Origin: Macrotis lagotis
Taxonomy: Eukaryota > Chordata > Mammalia > Peramelemorphia > Peramelidae
Length of the DNA: 64,000 nucleotides
Assembly: GCF_037893015.1 (NCBI RefSeq)
Contig: NC_133662.1
Location: 205,983,004-206,047,003, forward strand
Direction of reading: 5' to 3'
Below the pieces are notes generated by a model, which did not search any database, was not told the DNA's origin, and worked only from the letters and a program-made list of their open reading frames with translations. Positions within the stretch are counted from its first letter, which is position 1. Every line of letters begins with the position of its first letter. A program made the translations under genes and the position numbers. Positions 45,750-57,238 of the stretch are shown piece by piece.

Positions 45750-46500
45750 AATGAACTGATGAATGATACACATCTAAAAAGTTGTTTTCTACCAATAAAA
45801 ATACATGATCTGAATGGCTGCTATTTTACTCTTCTTTTTGTTTACTGACTGCATGTGTTTCTGATCTGAATGCTGGTTGTCTATTATCAAGTAAAGGATT
45901 TTTTTTCAAATAAAAAAATTAATGTAGAATTACTGATGTTCTATATCAACTAAACTGAAAGATGATAAAGACTTAAATGAGCAGAGGAGACTCATTTAAC
46001 TAAGTATAGCAAAAAGGAATGGTTTTTGCCTTGCTAAGAACATAACAGAATTAGATTTTTATTAGAGCTTTTAAAATTTCATTTTTTAATTTTTTCCTAA
46101 ATAGAAATTAGTGTTCCATACTATTCCTATTTTAAGCAAATTATCTATGCAGAAATCTAAAATATAGTGTGTTTGAAGATTAATGGTATAAGCTATTAGG
46201 TCAAAATATGGGTTATCTCACATTTTTTTGCCTCCAAAATTAAGAAAAATAGGATTTTCATATTAGCTTTGAAAATCATTTTAAGGGCTTTTGAAAAAAT
46301 TATTTTTAAGAAAACAGCCTTAATTACACCAGACCTGTGTGCTTTTTAAAAAGCATCTCACATAAAGATAAAGATATGCTTTTGCATATATATATATATG
46401 TATATGTTTGTGAAAACTTGAAGATAAATCTCTTCCAAAGTCATTACTCCCCTTTACAAATTCTAGCATCCTTCTTCTAGTAAGATGAGATGTTCCATCT
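45750..46500. other. Nothing recognised
   Basis: AT-rich. A short TATA-repeat at 46387-46402. Confidence 0.4.
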
Positions 46501-46785
46501 TTTATCTCTGGAACTTTGAATAAGCAATAAACTATACCTAGATAGACATTCTATCTCCTTCCCTTCACCTCTTATCATTTGAACCTACAGAGTTTCTATC
46601 AATCTCCACCTCCTATAGCAATCCATTCTGATTCCCATAGGTTGCAAGTGACTTCCTAGATTATTTAATGTTTCTTGGAATGAACGTTTCTTGAGAATAT
46701 GAAGTGTTTTATATTTGTTTTTGTATCCACTGTGTAGCACTGGGTTGACACATAGTTTCAAGCCTTGACTGACACCACTAACTTC
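46501..46785 (+). repeat. L2-like fossil
   Basis: 'ccattctgattcccatagg', 'atgtttcttggaatgaac' and 'tgtatccactgtgtagcactggg' recall the L2 3' region. Weak. Confidence 0.4.
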
Positions 46786-47112
46786 AGTCTCCCATCTCTT
46801 CTGATAGAAGGATTGCAGGGTAGAGCACCAATCTCCAACCCCACCTCACTCCCATTGCCTTCTTTATAGAGCTCAGAAATTGCCTTTCAGTTCATTCCAT
46901 ATCTGCTAATGAATTTGGTTTCCACTACTGGGAACAAAATGTCCCCTGCTCTTTCCCTTTCTCTAGCTGCCTTCTTTTTCTATGATATCATCTTCCAATT
47001 GATTGTAAGCTCCTAGAAGTTAGAAATTATCTTTGTTTTAAATTAATTGTATCCCCAGTGCATAGGAGAGTGTTTGACATTTAGTATATACTTAATAAAT
47101 ATTTATTGGGTT
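46786..47112 (+). repeat. L2 LINE 3' end
   Basis: 'ttgattgtaagctcctagaagttagaaattatctt', 'gtatccccagtgcataggagagtg' and 'tatacttaataaatatttattggg' are typical L2 3' end. Confidence 0.85.
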
Positions 47113-48240
47113 AGAATATTTACATATATATACATATACATATGCATGTACACATATATTTACAGATACATATATAAAGATGCACAATACTCCATTGATA
47201 ATACAGGCATGCATGCATACATGTAAATAATTTCCTTAAATGGAATACAAACTTATTAAGAGTATAAATTATTTTCTTCCTCCTATCAATGAAATAAAAG
47301 CAAAAAACACAGAAAATCTCTAGCACCACATTTAATAAATGATTGCTGATTGATTGGCAGGTTGTTATGGAGAAGAAGCACCCTGGGGAGGAAATATGTC
47401 ATAGGAGTATATTCCTTGAAAATAAACCTTAGTTCACCTGTTTCCCACCCCAACCAGCAACTAGTTATTGCTTTGCCTGGGGGTTTAGGTAAGAAATTCA
47501 AAAACCTATTCTATGATAAATGAATGGGTCACATTTATCAGGGTAGGTTTTCAACAAAGCCTCCCAGGCTTTATTTAAGATCTTTCTGCTTAATTCATGT
47601 ACGAAATTATAGTTCTTCAGATTTCATTGCAGTTTGCAGAAAAGTTAGGCATAATATATATATATATATATATATGCATATATACATATATATATATATG
47701 TATAAAGTTACTGACTTTGTATTCTCAGTATTTCTGCCGACAGTATGTATGATGAGACTGAATTGGAAAAGCAAAGCAAAGTCAGAGCTTGGCTTATGAT
47801 GCTGTCTCTTGCTGAAAACTTTTAAACCCTGAAATACCAAAGTAGCCTGAAAATTCATGATTGTTTAGGTTTGGCCTAAACCATTCAATATGGCTTTAAT
47901 TAGCTTTCAGAGACTAAGGCTCAAAACAAAGTGGTGGCAGAAATAAATTGTTTAAAGGAAAAGTACAGACTGTGCTGGAATGTATGGCCTGAGCCTCAAG
48001 AAATACTGTATTCTAAGCACAATCTGCTGTTGTCTTTGAATTACTTTGGTCTCATTTTGATTCAAAAACTTGTTTTTTTTCCCTCTCATTTTCTACAGAA
48101 TAAAAAATAGTTTGAGAAACTTAAGCTTAACTTTGAAAGCCATGGTCTACAAGTGCATTTCCCTACAAGTTGTGAATCAACTATTAACTATGTGAGGTGA
48201 TATTGAATGAATTAGTCTTGAGAAAAATGACAGTTTTAGC
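47113..48240. other. Nothing firmly recognised; TA-rich microsatellites
   Basis: TA/TACA repeats at 47121-47178 and 47658-47702. A polypyrimidine run ending CTACAG at 48072-48101 looks like a splice acceptor, but no exon with support follows. Confidence 0.45.
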
Positions 48241-48455
48241 ATTAGAAAGAATCCTTAAAAAGGACTGAGATGCCTCCTCTTGCTTCACCTCACCCTTAGC
48301 TCTAAGTGCTTTCCCCTCTACTTATCTCTTATATTTATTTGATACGTGGTTTTTATAAATTATATATTTATATGCTATCAGTGTTCAGAAGGCAGAGATT
48401 TAAAAAATATTCTCATTGCCCAACACAGTGTATAGGAGCTAAATAAATGTTGAAG
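48241..48455 (+). repeat. L2 LINE 3' end
   Basis: 'tttccc ctctacttatctc' region followed by 'ggcagagatttaaaaaatattctcattgcccaacacagtg' and 'taaataaatgttgaa'. Diverged but in L2 order. Confidence 0.65.
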
Positions 48456-48632
48456 ATTCATTGATTAATCTAATCTGATTTATTTTATTTTATTCCTTTA
48501 ACATTCATCTTTTTAATTTCTCTTTTTTAATTGATATTCTATTTTTTCAAATACATGTTATGAAGGTTTTTCAACATTCATCCATATGCATATGTATATT
48601 TTTAAGTTATAAAATTTCCTTTAACCCTCCCA

Positions 48633-48780
48633 GCAGGGACAGCTAGGTGGCACAGTGGATAGAGCACCAGCCCTGGAGTCAGGAGTACCTGAGTTCAAAT
48701 CTGACCTCAGACACTTAATAATTACTTAGCTGTGGGGCCTTGAGCAAGCCACTTTACCCCATTGCATTGAAAAAAAATTG
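48633..48780 (+). mobile_element. tRNA-headed marsupial SINE
   Basis: GGACAGCTAGGTGGCACAGTGG head, GAGTTCAAATCTG B-box-like segment, 'cacttaataattacttagctg' body and an A-tail. Little diverged. Confidence 0.9.
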
Positions 48781-48907
48781 TACATACACATTTGTGTTAA
48801 AGATGTTTTCAGATTAGTCATTTTCAGTATGTGGAATTAGGATTAAGGAAAAGACATAAGAGATATTATATTAAAAAGTAAAAGTAGTGTTCATCAGATT
48901 CTGGAGG

Positions 48908-48936
48908 ACTTTTTGTTTTGTTTTGTTTTGTTTTTC
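48908..48936. repeat. (GTTTT)n simple repeat
   Basis: Five to six GTTTT units. Confidence 0.9.
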
Positions 48937-50030
48937 TTCCTGTGGATAGGCATAGTATTGTCTCTATCCATTCTACTAGGGTTGTCCTAACTCTCTGAAT
49001 TGCCAAGAGTAGTTGGATCCATCAGTTGATCATCTCAAAAGGCGCAGTTAATGTGTATATTGTTTTCTTAGTTATGTTGCCTTCATTCAGCATCAAGTCC
49101 TGTAATTCATTCCATGCTTCTCTAGAGTCTGAACATTTATGATTTCTTAAATAACAATTATATTCCATAATATTCATGCACCATAACTTGTTTAACCATT
49201 CTCCAATTGATAGGCATACTCTCAATTTCTAATTCTTTGTCACTATAAAAAGAACTGCTATGGCTATGAATATTTTGGAACATGTGGAACTTTACCCATT
49301 TCTATGATTTCTTCCAGACCTAGAACTGGAATTGCTGGATCAAAGGTTCTGAACAGTTTTATTGCTCTTTGGACATAGTTCCATACTACTCTCCAAAATG
49401 GATGAATCACTACACAAATCCACCAACAATGTATCATTGTCTCAATCGTTCCACAACCACTCCAACATTGATCATTTTCCCTTTTTGTCATTTTAGCCAA
49501 TCTGATAGGTGTGAGGTGATAGCACAGAGTTGTTTTAATTTTCATTTCTATAATCAATAATGCTTTGGAACATATTTTCATATGATTATACATAGCTTTA
49601 ATTTCTTCATTTGAAAACATTCTTTTCATATACTTTGACCATTTATCAATTGGGGAATGACTTTCAACCTTATAAATTTGTTGCAATTCTCTATATATTT
49701 TAGAAATGAAACTTTCATCAGAACTCCTAGTTGTGAAGATTGTTTTCCAGCTTTCTTCTTTCCTTCTAATTTTGGCAGTATTGATTTTATCAGCATAAAA
49801 TCTTTTTTAATTTAATATAGTTAAAATCATTCATTTTGCAGTTTATAATGTATTCTATTTCTTGTTTGATTATGAATTTGTCCCCTTTCCACAGATCTGA
49901 TAATCTCCTTATTTTAAATAATAACAATAACAGCAAAAATGATAACAGAATTTATATAAATTTGCTAACAAGTTCTAATATGTTCCTTTATGTTCATTTT
50001 TGCTGTCTGATTTGATCTTAATAATCTTTT

Positions 50031-50206
50031 TTTGTTGCTTTTTTTTGTTTTGCTTTTTTTAGGTTTTTGCAAGGCAAATGGGGTTAAGTGACTTGCCCAA
50101 GGCCACACAGCTAGGTCATTATTAATTGTCTGAGACCAGATTTGAACCTAGGTACTCCTGACTCCAGGGCTGGTGCTTTATCCACTTTGCCACCTAGCTG
50201 CCCCCA
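50031..50206 (-). mobile_element. tRNA-headed marsupial SINE with perfect TSD
   Basis: Antisense: a T-rich tail, TTTTTGCAAGGCAAATGGGG, then GGTGCTTTATCCACTTTGCC and the head CACCTAGCTGCCCC. TSD TAATAATCTTTT at 50019-50030 and 50207-50218 (12 bp, perfect), set in a MIR fossil. Confidence 0.95.
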
Positions 50207-50350
50207 TAATAATCTTTTGAGGTAGTTTTGACTATTATCCTCATTTTGCAGATAAACAAATGGGATGTGAAGCTGTGACTTCTCCAGAGTCATACAAAAG
50301 GAAATTACTGGGTCAGAATTTAAACTCAAATTTTATTCACTCCAATTCCA
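50207..50350 (-). repeat. MIR fossil
   Basis: 'cctcattttgcagataaacaaatgggatgtgaagctgtgac' and 'gggtcagaatttaaactcaaa' are antisense MIR. Confidence 0.65.
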
Positions 50351-50880
50351 TTTTTCTGAAGAACAAGAATTTTGAAAGCCTTGAGTCATATCACACAGTA
50401 GTATTTAACAGAAGGGGAATGGATCTGAAGTACTGTGATTCTCAAATTCAGAGCTTTTCTTTCTTTCTCATTTTCCATCTGCCCTTTTAAAGCTTTCAAT
50501 GTAGCATGATGATTATCTATTGTTGGACATTATGCAGGGTATTCAGATTTTTAGTTAAGTAGAGCAAGAATACTGATTAAGAAAAATATTGTTTACATGG
50601 GGGGGGCATGAGAATTGAAAAAGAAACTGGAAACTGGACTGAGGTGATATAGTAGAACTTCACCTATCCATTATCTCTTCAAAACATCCTCTACTCATGC
50701 AGATTGCAAGCTCTAAAAATGATTCAGTTTTACTCTCATGACATTATGAGGCATTAAAATAGGACTTTACTGAAAGTTTAAATTCTTCTCTATTCAATGA
50801 TAGGGCCCTGAAGTTTCTAAACAACTTTTCCAGGGTAAACATGAGGTATTAGTAATTGTGTTTTAAAATAAACATTCATT
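50351..50880. other. Nothing recognised
   Basis: AT-rich. A 7-G run at 50599-50606. Confidence 0.4.
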
Positions 50881-51015
50881 AAATTTAAATTAAATTGAGG
50901 AACCTAAAACTTAAAAAGCTAAAAATTACTTATTCATTGTCCCTTGGGTAGTAGATAGTGAAGTAAGATTTGAACCTAAGCGTCTAAGTTCATATTCAAG
51001 GCTCTTACATGAATT
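50881..51015 (-). repeat. Possible MIR fossil
   Basis: 'gtagtgaagtaagatttgaacctaagcgtctaagttcatattcaaggctctta' keeps the antisense MIR end. Confidence 0.5.
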
Positions 51016-51625
51016 GCTTCAATGTTGTTACTAAAATTTATAAAAATTCTGTAATTCTAATATTGCTTCCAAAGTAAGGTTGACAATTATATTATGGTGT
51101 TTCAGTGAAGTCATACATTATATTTTATTATGTTATATTTTATTGTATTATATTAATTATATTTTATTATGTTATTTTTTTATATTACTACTAACATATT
51201 GATATATCTCCTGGATATAATCATTTAGTCTAATGATATGAACCCAAACTTATATACCTCTTCTTTTTTGTTGCATATATTATGAAAACTCCACCAAAAA
51301 CTCTTCCCTTGGAAATCTTATCAGAATTTTGTAGACTTTTGACTAGATCTCTTGCTATTGTCAATGAAGTGTATAGGATACTTAGCCATTTATTTGAGCA
51401 TTCCCTTCTTCATTGAACTATTTAGAATATTATTATTGAAAATAGTTTACATTTATATTAATTTGTTTAAAAATGATTTTTTACCTTTTGTATCATTGAT
51501 TATTCCCAACAGAGTTAGACATGTTCCATATCCCAGAGTAGGTACGTATGTTACCTAAAATTTTTCCATTTGACAGAAAGAGAAGGGGGGGGAAAGGGGC
51601 ACAGAAAAGTTAAAAAAAACTGCAA
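51016..51625. other. AT-rich DNA with a TATTTTATTA-type simple repeat
   Basis: 51115-51195 is almost pure A/T with a repeated TATTATATTTTATTATGT motif. Otherwise nothing named. Confidence 0.5.
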
Positions 51626-51760
51626 TAAATTGAATTCAACTCAGCAAATATTTATAAAATACCTACTATGAGGAAATCATTGTGCTCAGTTTCCTTGGAA
51701 TTCTAGCATAACTCTAACACAGATATTATTTTCAAGAAGTTTACAGTACAATAGAAGTGA
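51626..51760 (+). repeat. Ancient interspersed repeat motif
   Basis: 'cagcaaatatttataaaatacctactatgaggaa' and 'ttttcaagaagtttacagtaca' match the motif class seen at 22646-22790. Confidence 0.5.
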
Positions 51761-52755
51761 AAGAAATATTCTTAAATAACTGATGGAAAGTTTAAATGCC
51801 CATGTTTAAATGAGATGAAGTTCAGGGAACCCTTTGAACAAAAGAATAGAAGTAGAGAGAGGCATGGAAGGGGAGATGATTGAATATTCCAGTTTTTACT
51901 CCAGAATATATGGAGAGAAACTGAATAAAAGAATGTAGACTTAAATGGCAGGAACAGATTTTATATTTCATTTCAGTGACTATAGAGAAGAGGGCTATTG
52001 CCTACTACTGGTATTAGGCTATCAACTACTTGACCTGAACTGTGATTTAGGAAGATTATGCAGGTGGCAGTATATAGGTTGACTTAGATAAAAGTGAAAT
52101 CCTGGAGGATGATAGTGTAAGACAATTCTGTTCTAAGTGGGATGCCCATATGACAATCAGATTGATCCTTTACTTTGGACAAAGAAGAAATTATAAATGA
52201 GGAGACAAGGATGACTATTTAACATGCTTACAGACAGTGCCTATCTTTATTACTCATCTTCCCTTGCTTGTCTCTAATGCAGACTGAGATTTCTTCTCTT
52301 TGCCCCATCCCAACACCAGTCTTCTTTTATCAGTGAGAATCTTATTCCCACTTTTCTTTTTTTACTTTCACCTCAAAAGAAACATCTATATTTTAAAATA
52401 CCTGAATATGTCAAGAAAAAGGAAGGGAAAGGAAAGGGAAGGAAGGAGACAGAAAGGAGGGCAAGGGAAGGGAGAAGAGAGACAAGGAAAGGAAAAAATA
52501 AAGAAAAAAGTTTAGAGAACATGTTTACTTGACTCTGTTTATCTATAGGCTAAATTGCTAACCCTAAACAATAATTAATTTGAAATTATGAAGTAAATTT
52601 CTTAAAATTATATGGCATATTTATTTCTTTATTTAACTTTTCATGTTGGTTTTAGAAAGCACATACTTTATTAATACTATTGGGCATATATATCAATCAA
52701 CCAACCAACATTCATTTTTTTTATTTCAACCCTTGTGATATATTTAATAATATTT
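51761..52755. other. Nothing named; purine-rich simple tract
   Basis: 52412-52510 is an AAGG/GGAAA-rich, nearly pure purine run that creates a Lys/Gly-rich false frame. Elsewhere AT-rich. Confidence 0.5.
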
Positions 52756-52758
52756 TTT

Positions 52759-52900
52759 CAGGGGCAACTGGGTGGCTCAGTTGATAGAGAATGAGTCCTG
52801 GGAATCAGAGGACCTGAGTTCAAAGCAGCCTCAGGCACTTAATATTTAACCTATCTGTGTGAACTTACACTTAACCCCATTGCCTTGCAAAAACCAAAAA
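52759..52900 (+). mobile_element. tRNA-headed marsupial SINE
   Basis: GGGGCAACTGGGTGGCTCAGTTGATAGAG-like head in two blocks, GAGTTCAAAGC, and the tail TTGCCTTGCAAAAACC. Possible imperfect TSD around TAATAATRTTTTYT. Confidence 0.85.
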
Positions 52901-53130
52901 AAAGGATAATAATGTTTTCTTCCATTCTACACAACAAAAGTACAAATACAACATTCTCTAAATTGATACAAATACAAAATTCAACAAAGAAATATACTGT
53001 ACAATAAAAGTCAAGAATGCAATTTAAATTTTGCAAAATTGACCTGTTAGCTTCTCAAGAGGTCATAGCCTCAAAGGGTTGTCTCCTAACCTACTTATTA
53101 AATTCTGAGAGGTGAGCATGGGTTTGTATA

Positions 53131-53266
53131 AAGAACCATTTACACACACACTTAATAATTACCTAGCTGTGTGGCCTTGGGCAAGCCACTTAACCCCATT
53201 TGCCTTGCAAAAAAAAATAAAATTCTACTGAATTAACCAATTATAAAAAAAAAAGAACCATTTACA
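53131..53266 (+). mobile_element. 5'-truncated tRNA-headed SINE with TSD
   Basis: Only the 3' half is present ('cacttaataattacctagctgtgtggcc' onward, TTTGCCTTGCAAAAAAAAAT). TSD AAGAACCATTTACA at 53131-53144 and 53253-53266, perfect. It looks like incomplete reverse transcription. Confidence 0.85.
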
Positions 53267-54780
53267 GCAATGAGTAAAAGGTCTTTTGGCCCTCAACATC
53301 AGGAGAGGAAAAACATTCAAAGCAGCAGACTAACTTGACCTAACTTGAGTGGGAGAGAAAGTGGACCTGCATGAACTGTTGTTCAGCATGTTCAAAAAGT
53401 AAGCACCAAATCTTCATATTTGTCAAAAAATTATTTAGTGAGAAGGTAAAAAAACAAGCAAACAAACAAACAACTTTGGAATTGATATGGATCAGGAACA
53501 TCTCTTTTCATCATGCCTTTTTCAAGAAGGACTTGAACAACCAGAGGACCTGCTGGAGATGGATCTTTTGTAGCTGCTAGAGTTTCTTTAAGGATTGATG
53601 CAGAAGATCTACTGATCTGGAGGAGAAACTGGAACAAGACCCAGAAATGCTGTTATCACTTAAAGCACTGAGTCTCTTATGAACTTTGTCTTTTTTACTT
53701 GATTCTTTTATTTTTAGATGGATCCTTTGACATCATAAGTTCTATATGTTTTGTGGGAGAAGGAGCTGGAACTTATATTATTTTTCTTTGACTCCTAGCA
53801 TTTTCATTACTGATGAATTCATCCTTTCTTTCTAAGATGGTTCAAAGTAGTACTGCATAAATATACACTTATCTGATCTATCACTTCTAACTCCTTGATT
53901 CTGAGAACGATCTCTAATAGAATTTACTCCATAGAGCAGTATCTTTCCAAGTCCACCACTCTCCCCACATTCTCTAATGACCAGTCTATCCAATATTTAT
54001 TAAGCAAAACTGTCCCCAAAATTCGCATTTAGTTTCCTTTGCAGAGTGGAGATATATGAAATCAGAAAAGGGAAAAATTGTGATGGTGAAGGAATAATTG
54101 AATTTTTATCTATACATATCATATATGTGCATGTACATATATATTTTTTCAAAATAACTACAAAACAGATATAAATTCACTTGCTGGGGAACATACTAGT
54201 AAGGGGAAGAAGGATTGATGATCCCTAGAAGCTTTATAAGAAAGTGGCACTTGAGATAAATTTTAAAGGGAATTAAGGTTCTTAAGAGTTTTTTTTTAAA
54301 CAAGGTGGGTGTGCATTCCAGGTGTGAGAGCAGAATGATTAATTTGCTCAACTCCATTCCACTCACACAATGTGAAATATGGCAAGATGTCCTATCAATA
54401 AATCTCACTCAGCCTTTCAACTTATTGTGAAAAGTCTTTGAAAATCATTTGGTAAAGTGAAATGATGCCAAACAGGAAGTCTTTTTCAGGTGACTGAGAT
54501 TTTTTGAGTCTTGTATAAAAGTATTGAGTAATAGAAAGATAATAGAATATGACTTTTTGAGAGAGTGAGAGGAAAGGATTTTGGGGAATGATTTGTTGAT
54601 GTAAAGAAACAAAATATATCAATGAAATATTTGTAAAAATTCTTTTCACGATATGGTTTGAAGCACCTTTTGCAGCCTTATCACATTTTACCAGATAAGA
54701 CATATAGCATGGTTGAGCCAAATGAGCCATTTTGACTAGTCCTTATATATAGTATAAAGATTAGAAAGGCACCTGAAAGG
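53267..54780. other. No firm feature; weak coding-like patch
   Basis: On the minus strand, 53637-53485 contains an open piece with SRSSASILKETLAATKDPSP and VVQVLLEKGMMKRDVPDP. In another frame just upstream is KDKVHKRLSALSDNSISG. The composition looks protein-like, but I do not recognise it and see no splice context. The rest is AT-rich. Confidence 0.25.
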
Positions 54781-54930
54781 GCAGCCAGGTGACTCAGTGG
54801 ATAGAGCAACCGCCTTGGAGTCAGGAGGATTTGAGTTCAAATCAGAGCTCAGACCTGTAATACTTACTTAACTGTGTGACCTTGGACAAGTAACTTAATT
54901 CCATTGCCTGGCAAAAATTAAAAAAAAAAA
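54781..54930 (+). mobile_element. tRNA-headed marsupial SINE
   Basis: GGGCAGCCAGGTGACTCAGTGG head, GAGTTCAAATCAG B-box-like segment, and a CCATTGCCTGGCAAAAATTAAAAAA tail. Confidence 0.9.
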
Positions 54931-55055
54931 ATTAAGAGTTGCCTGGAGAGAAAGATGGAGATAGAACTGACCTTCCCTCTGGGATTTCTCATGAGCCTTG
55001 ACTTCTGATCTTCTGTAAATAGTGAAGAAAGATTTTAAGTTTAAAGATATCTAAA

Positions 55056-55343
55056 ATCTGGATAGAGGGGGAAAACCACTAAAAGTATGTAATTCAGTTT
55101 ATTCAACCAGTGGGTATCTGCTTTATGTCCAATTGTTTGCCATTCAAAAAGTATTGCTACAAATAATTTAGGTATATATGGGAACTTTTTTTGAATTAAT
55201 AGCCTCTGTAGGGTATTAATATAGTATTGGATTTCATGCACAAGAGGGTATATGATCTACTTAAGTAATTTATTTATATATTTCTACATTTCCTTCCAAA
55301 ATGGTTGTACTGATTGAAAGCTCTACTAAAAATGCACTGGTGT
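55056..55343 (-). repeat. Old L1 3'-region fossil, left part (outer layer of the nest)
   Basis: Antisense L1 landmarks: 'tgtccaattgtttgcca', 'agtattgctacaaata', 'ccttccaaaatggttgtactgattgaaagctctactaaaaatgcactggtg'. The same L1 resumes at 58801 with 'aatgcactagtgtgcctatttcc'. Confidence 0.7.
55328..55343. repeat. TSD of the MAR1-like SINE (left copy)
   Basis: AAAAATGCACTGGTGT, matching AAAAATGCACTAGTGT at 58807-58822 with one difference, more than 3.4 kb away. Confidence 0.75.
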
Positions 55344-55361
55344 TTGTCCTTCATTTTTGAA
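55344..55361 (+). mobile_element. First 18 bases of the split MAR1-like SINE
   Basis: TTGTCCTTCATTTTTGAA is the start of this SINE family. It recurs as TTGTCCTTCATTTTCGAA at 58512-58529, where the SINE resumes. It is both the SINE's 5' end and the duplicated target of the inserted L1. Confidence 0.75.
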
Positions 55362-56157
55362 TATGGTGGAGAGAAGACAGGCACAGTTCTAAAGTCTCAT
55401 GATCTTTCCCTATCTATCATATGAAACAAACCTCTTAACAGAAATCCGACCCACAAAACCCAGAAAGAAAAGCCAGGAGAAAGAACATCTACTTCAGGAT
55501 TTCTCTTCTGCCACAGCATTGAGTGAGTCTGGGCAGATGAATCTGGACACAGAGGGCAGATCAGCCCTGGATCAGCCAGATTAGCAGTTGAATTGGAACA
55601 GGGGAGTCTGAGGGCCCGAGAGACTGACCTGCTGGATCAGCAGTGGGGCTAGACCACGGGGGGAGAGGCTTGAGTCAACTAGGGAGCAGAGGCACTGGTT
55701 TTGGTGCTTACCTTCTGGAGTTTGTCAACAGGGCTGGCTGGAGAGTTCTGGTGCAGGATTGCTGCAGCCACCATCCCTGGGCTCTGCTGGTCTGAGGAAA
55801 TCTGAGTCAACACCTCCATTACAGCTGAGGCCACTTCCCAGAACAAACAATAGCAGACTGCTTCTGCTTCTAGCACAGGTGTATGAACAGAAGAACCAGC
55901 CCAGCTGACAATAGGGAGAGGGATGATCTCACCTCAGGGTTAATCACACCATTGATTGATGGCAAAAGTACTCAATAACTTTAATTGCTCCCTTCAAACT
56001 AAGGGAGAAGGCATTAAGGCCACAGACACTCCAGAGAAAGCAACCAGCACCTCCTACTGTCCAGCCAGAGAAATTGCACTCAGTAAGTAAAGGCTCTAGC
56101 AATCCCAACACTAAACCCCTATGAACCAGTCCCTAACCAACTCAAGGTTTTAGCAAA
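55362..56157 (+). promoter_or_regulatory. 5' leader of the nested L1
   Basis: GC-richer than its surroundings and alignable by eye with 41842-41700 ('atgaaacaaacctcttaacagaaatc' is shared). Promoter function is inferred from family. Confidence 0.6.
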
Positions 56158-57238
56158 ATGTAGAAAGGTCAGCAGAAATGTGGATCCATAGAAAAATTCT
56201 TGGAAGGAAAAGACCGTAACTCAGAGAGACCTAGAACCTCTGAGGAGAATATGATCTGGTATCCAGCACAGAAAGGCTTCCTTGAAGAAATAAGGAAGGA
56301 GTTTAAAAATCAACTGGAAAATTTGGGAGAGACAATTAATACCTTGCAACAAGAAAACAAATCCTTAGAAAATATAGTTGGTCAAATACAAAATGAGAAT
56401 AACTCTCTCAGATCATAAATTGGACAAATACAAAATGAGAATAATTCTCTCAGGTGCTCAAGTGGGCAAATGAAAAAAAGAAAATAATTCTTTCAAAGCC
56501 TCAGTTGGTCAAATGGAAAGCCCTTTCAAAAGTAGAATTGAACAATTGGAAAAAGAGTTGAAAAAGATTAATGAAGAAAACTCCTCCCCTAAATAAAAGA
56601 ATGGAGTCTGCAGAAATTAATGACTTCATGAGACAGCAAGAGCCTGTTAAACAAAATCAAAAAATAGAAAAAATAGAAGAAAATGTAAAATACCTCATCA
56701 GGAAAACCACTGAACTCTAGAATAGGTCGAGGAGGGGCAACCTGAGAATTATTGGACTTCCTGAAAACATAGGGAAAAAAAGCCTGGACTTAATATTATA
56801 AGATCTAGTGATGGAAAATTGCCCTGATATCATGGAACCAGAGGGCAAAGTAGTTATTGAAAGAATACATCGATCCTCTCCAGAAAAAGATCCTAAAATG
56901 AAAACACCAAGGAATGTTGTGGCCAAATTCCAGAACTAATAGATAAAAGAGAAAATCCTGCAAGCAGCCAGAAAGAAACAATTTAAATATCAAGGAGCCA
57001 CAGTAAGGATTATGCATGACCTGACTGCCTCAACATTAAGGAATCAAAGGGCCTGGAAGGAGATATTTCAAAGCCCAAGGGAGCTTGGAATGCAGCCAAG
57101 AATCCACTATCCTGCAAAGCTGAGCCTTCTCTTCCAGGGTAAAAAGATGGACATTTAACAAAATGGAAGAATTCCAAAAATTCCTGAAGAAAAGACCAGA
57201 GCTAAATAGAAAATTTGGACATCAAACAGGAGGTTGAA
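56158..57238 (+). pseudogene. ORF1 of the nested L1, with duplicated coiled-coil units
   Basis: Starts at ATG 56158 with an immediate TAG. After that a 72-codon open stretch (56200 onward) reads EGKDRNSERPRTSEENMIWY and EEIRKEFKNQLENLGE. Next, 42-bp units encoding IGQIQNENNSLR-S are tandemly repeated (about 56376-56505), lengthening the coiled coil by two heptads each. RRM (NCPDIMEPEGKVVIERIHR, about 56820-56875) and C-terminal domain pieces (ILQAARKKQFKYQGATVRI, about 56950-57010) follow. There are several frameshifts and stops. Confidence 0.85.
56376..56505 (+). repeat. 42-bp tandem repeat in the ORF1 coiled coil
   Basis: Three diverging units, each containing GGNCAAATACAAAATGAGAAT or a variant. 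The first two are near-identical over ~35 bases. Confidence 0.8.

Larger units (their letters stand above)
48500..49920 (-). mobile_element. 5'-truncated minus-strand L1
   Basis: Only the ORF2 C-terminal region and 3' UTR are present. On the minus strand from 49920 rightmost: 'WKTIFTTRSS' type sequence, then a 140-codon open stretch (49686-49264) beginning MQQIYKVESHSPIDKW, with the Cys-rich segment QCWSGCGTIETMIHCWW. A further 67-codon stretch follows (49225-49022). The truncation at about 49920 is typical of incomplete reverse transcription. A SINE (48633-48780) and a (GTTTT)n tract lie in the 3' UTR. Confidence 0.8.

Noticed and set aside
47861-47885. Small palindrome TTTAGG...CCTAAA as a regulatory hairpin
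   Set aside because: Only six paired bases on each side, as expected by chance in 64 kb.
48072-48101. Splice acceptor of a real exon
   Set aside because: Good polypyrimidine tract and CTACAG, but the sequence after it has no supported reading frame, no donor partner that I can justify and no protein match I recognise.
49264-49686. 140-codon minus-strand frame as a cellular gene
   Set aside because: It is the C-terminal part of L1 ORF2 in a 5'-truncated L1, continuous with other L1 sequence.
52412-52510. Lys/Gly-rich small protein
   Set aside because: A simple purine-rich tract read in frame.
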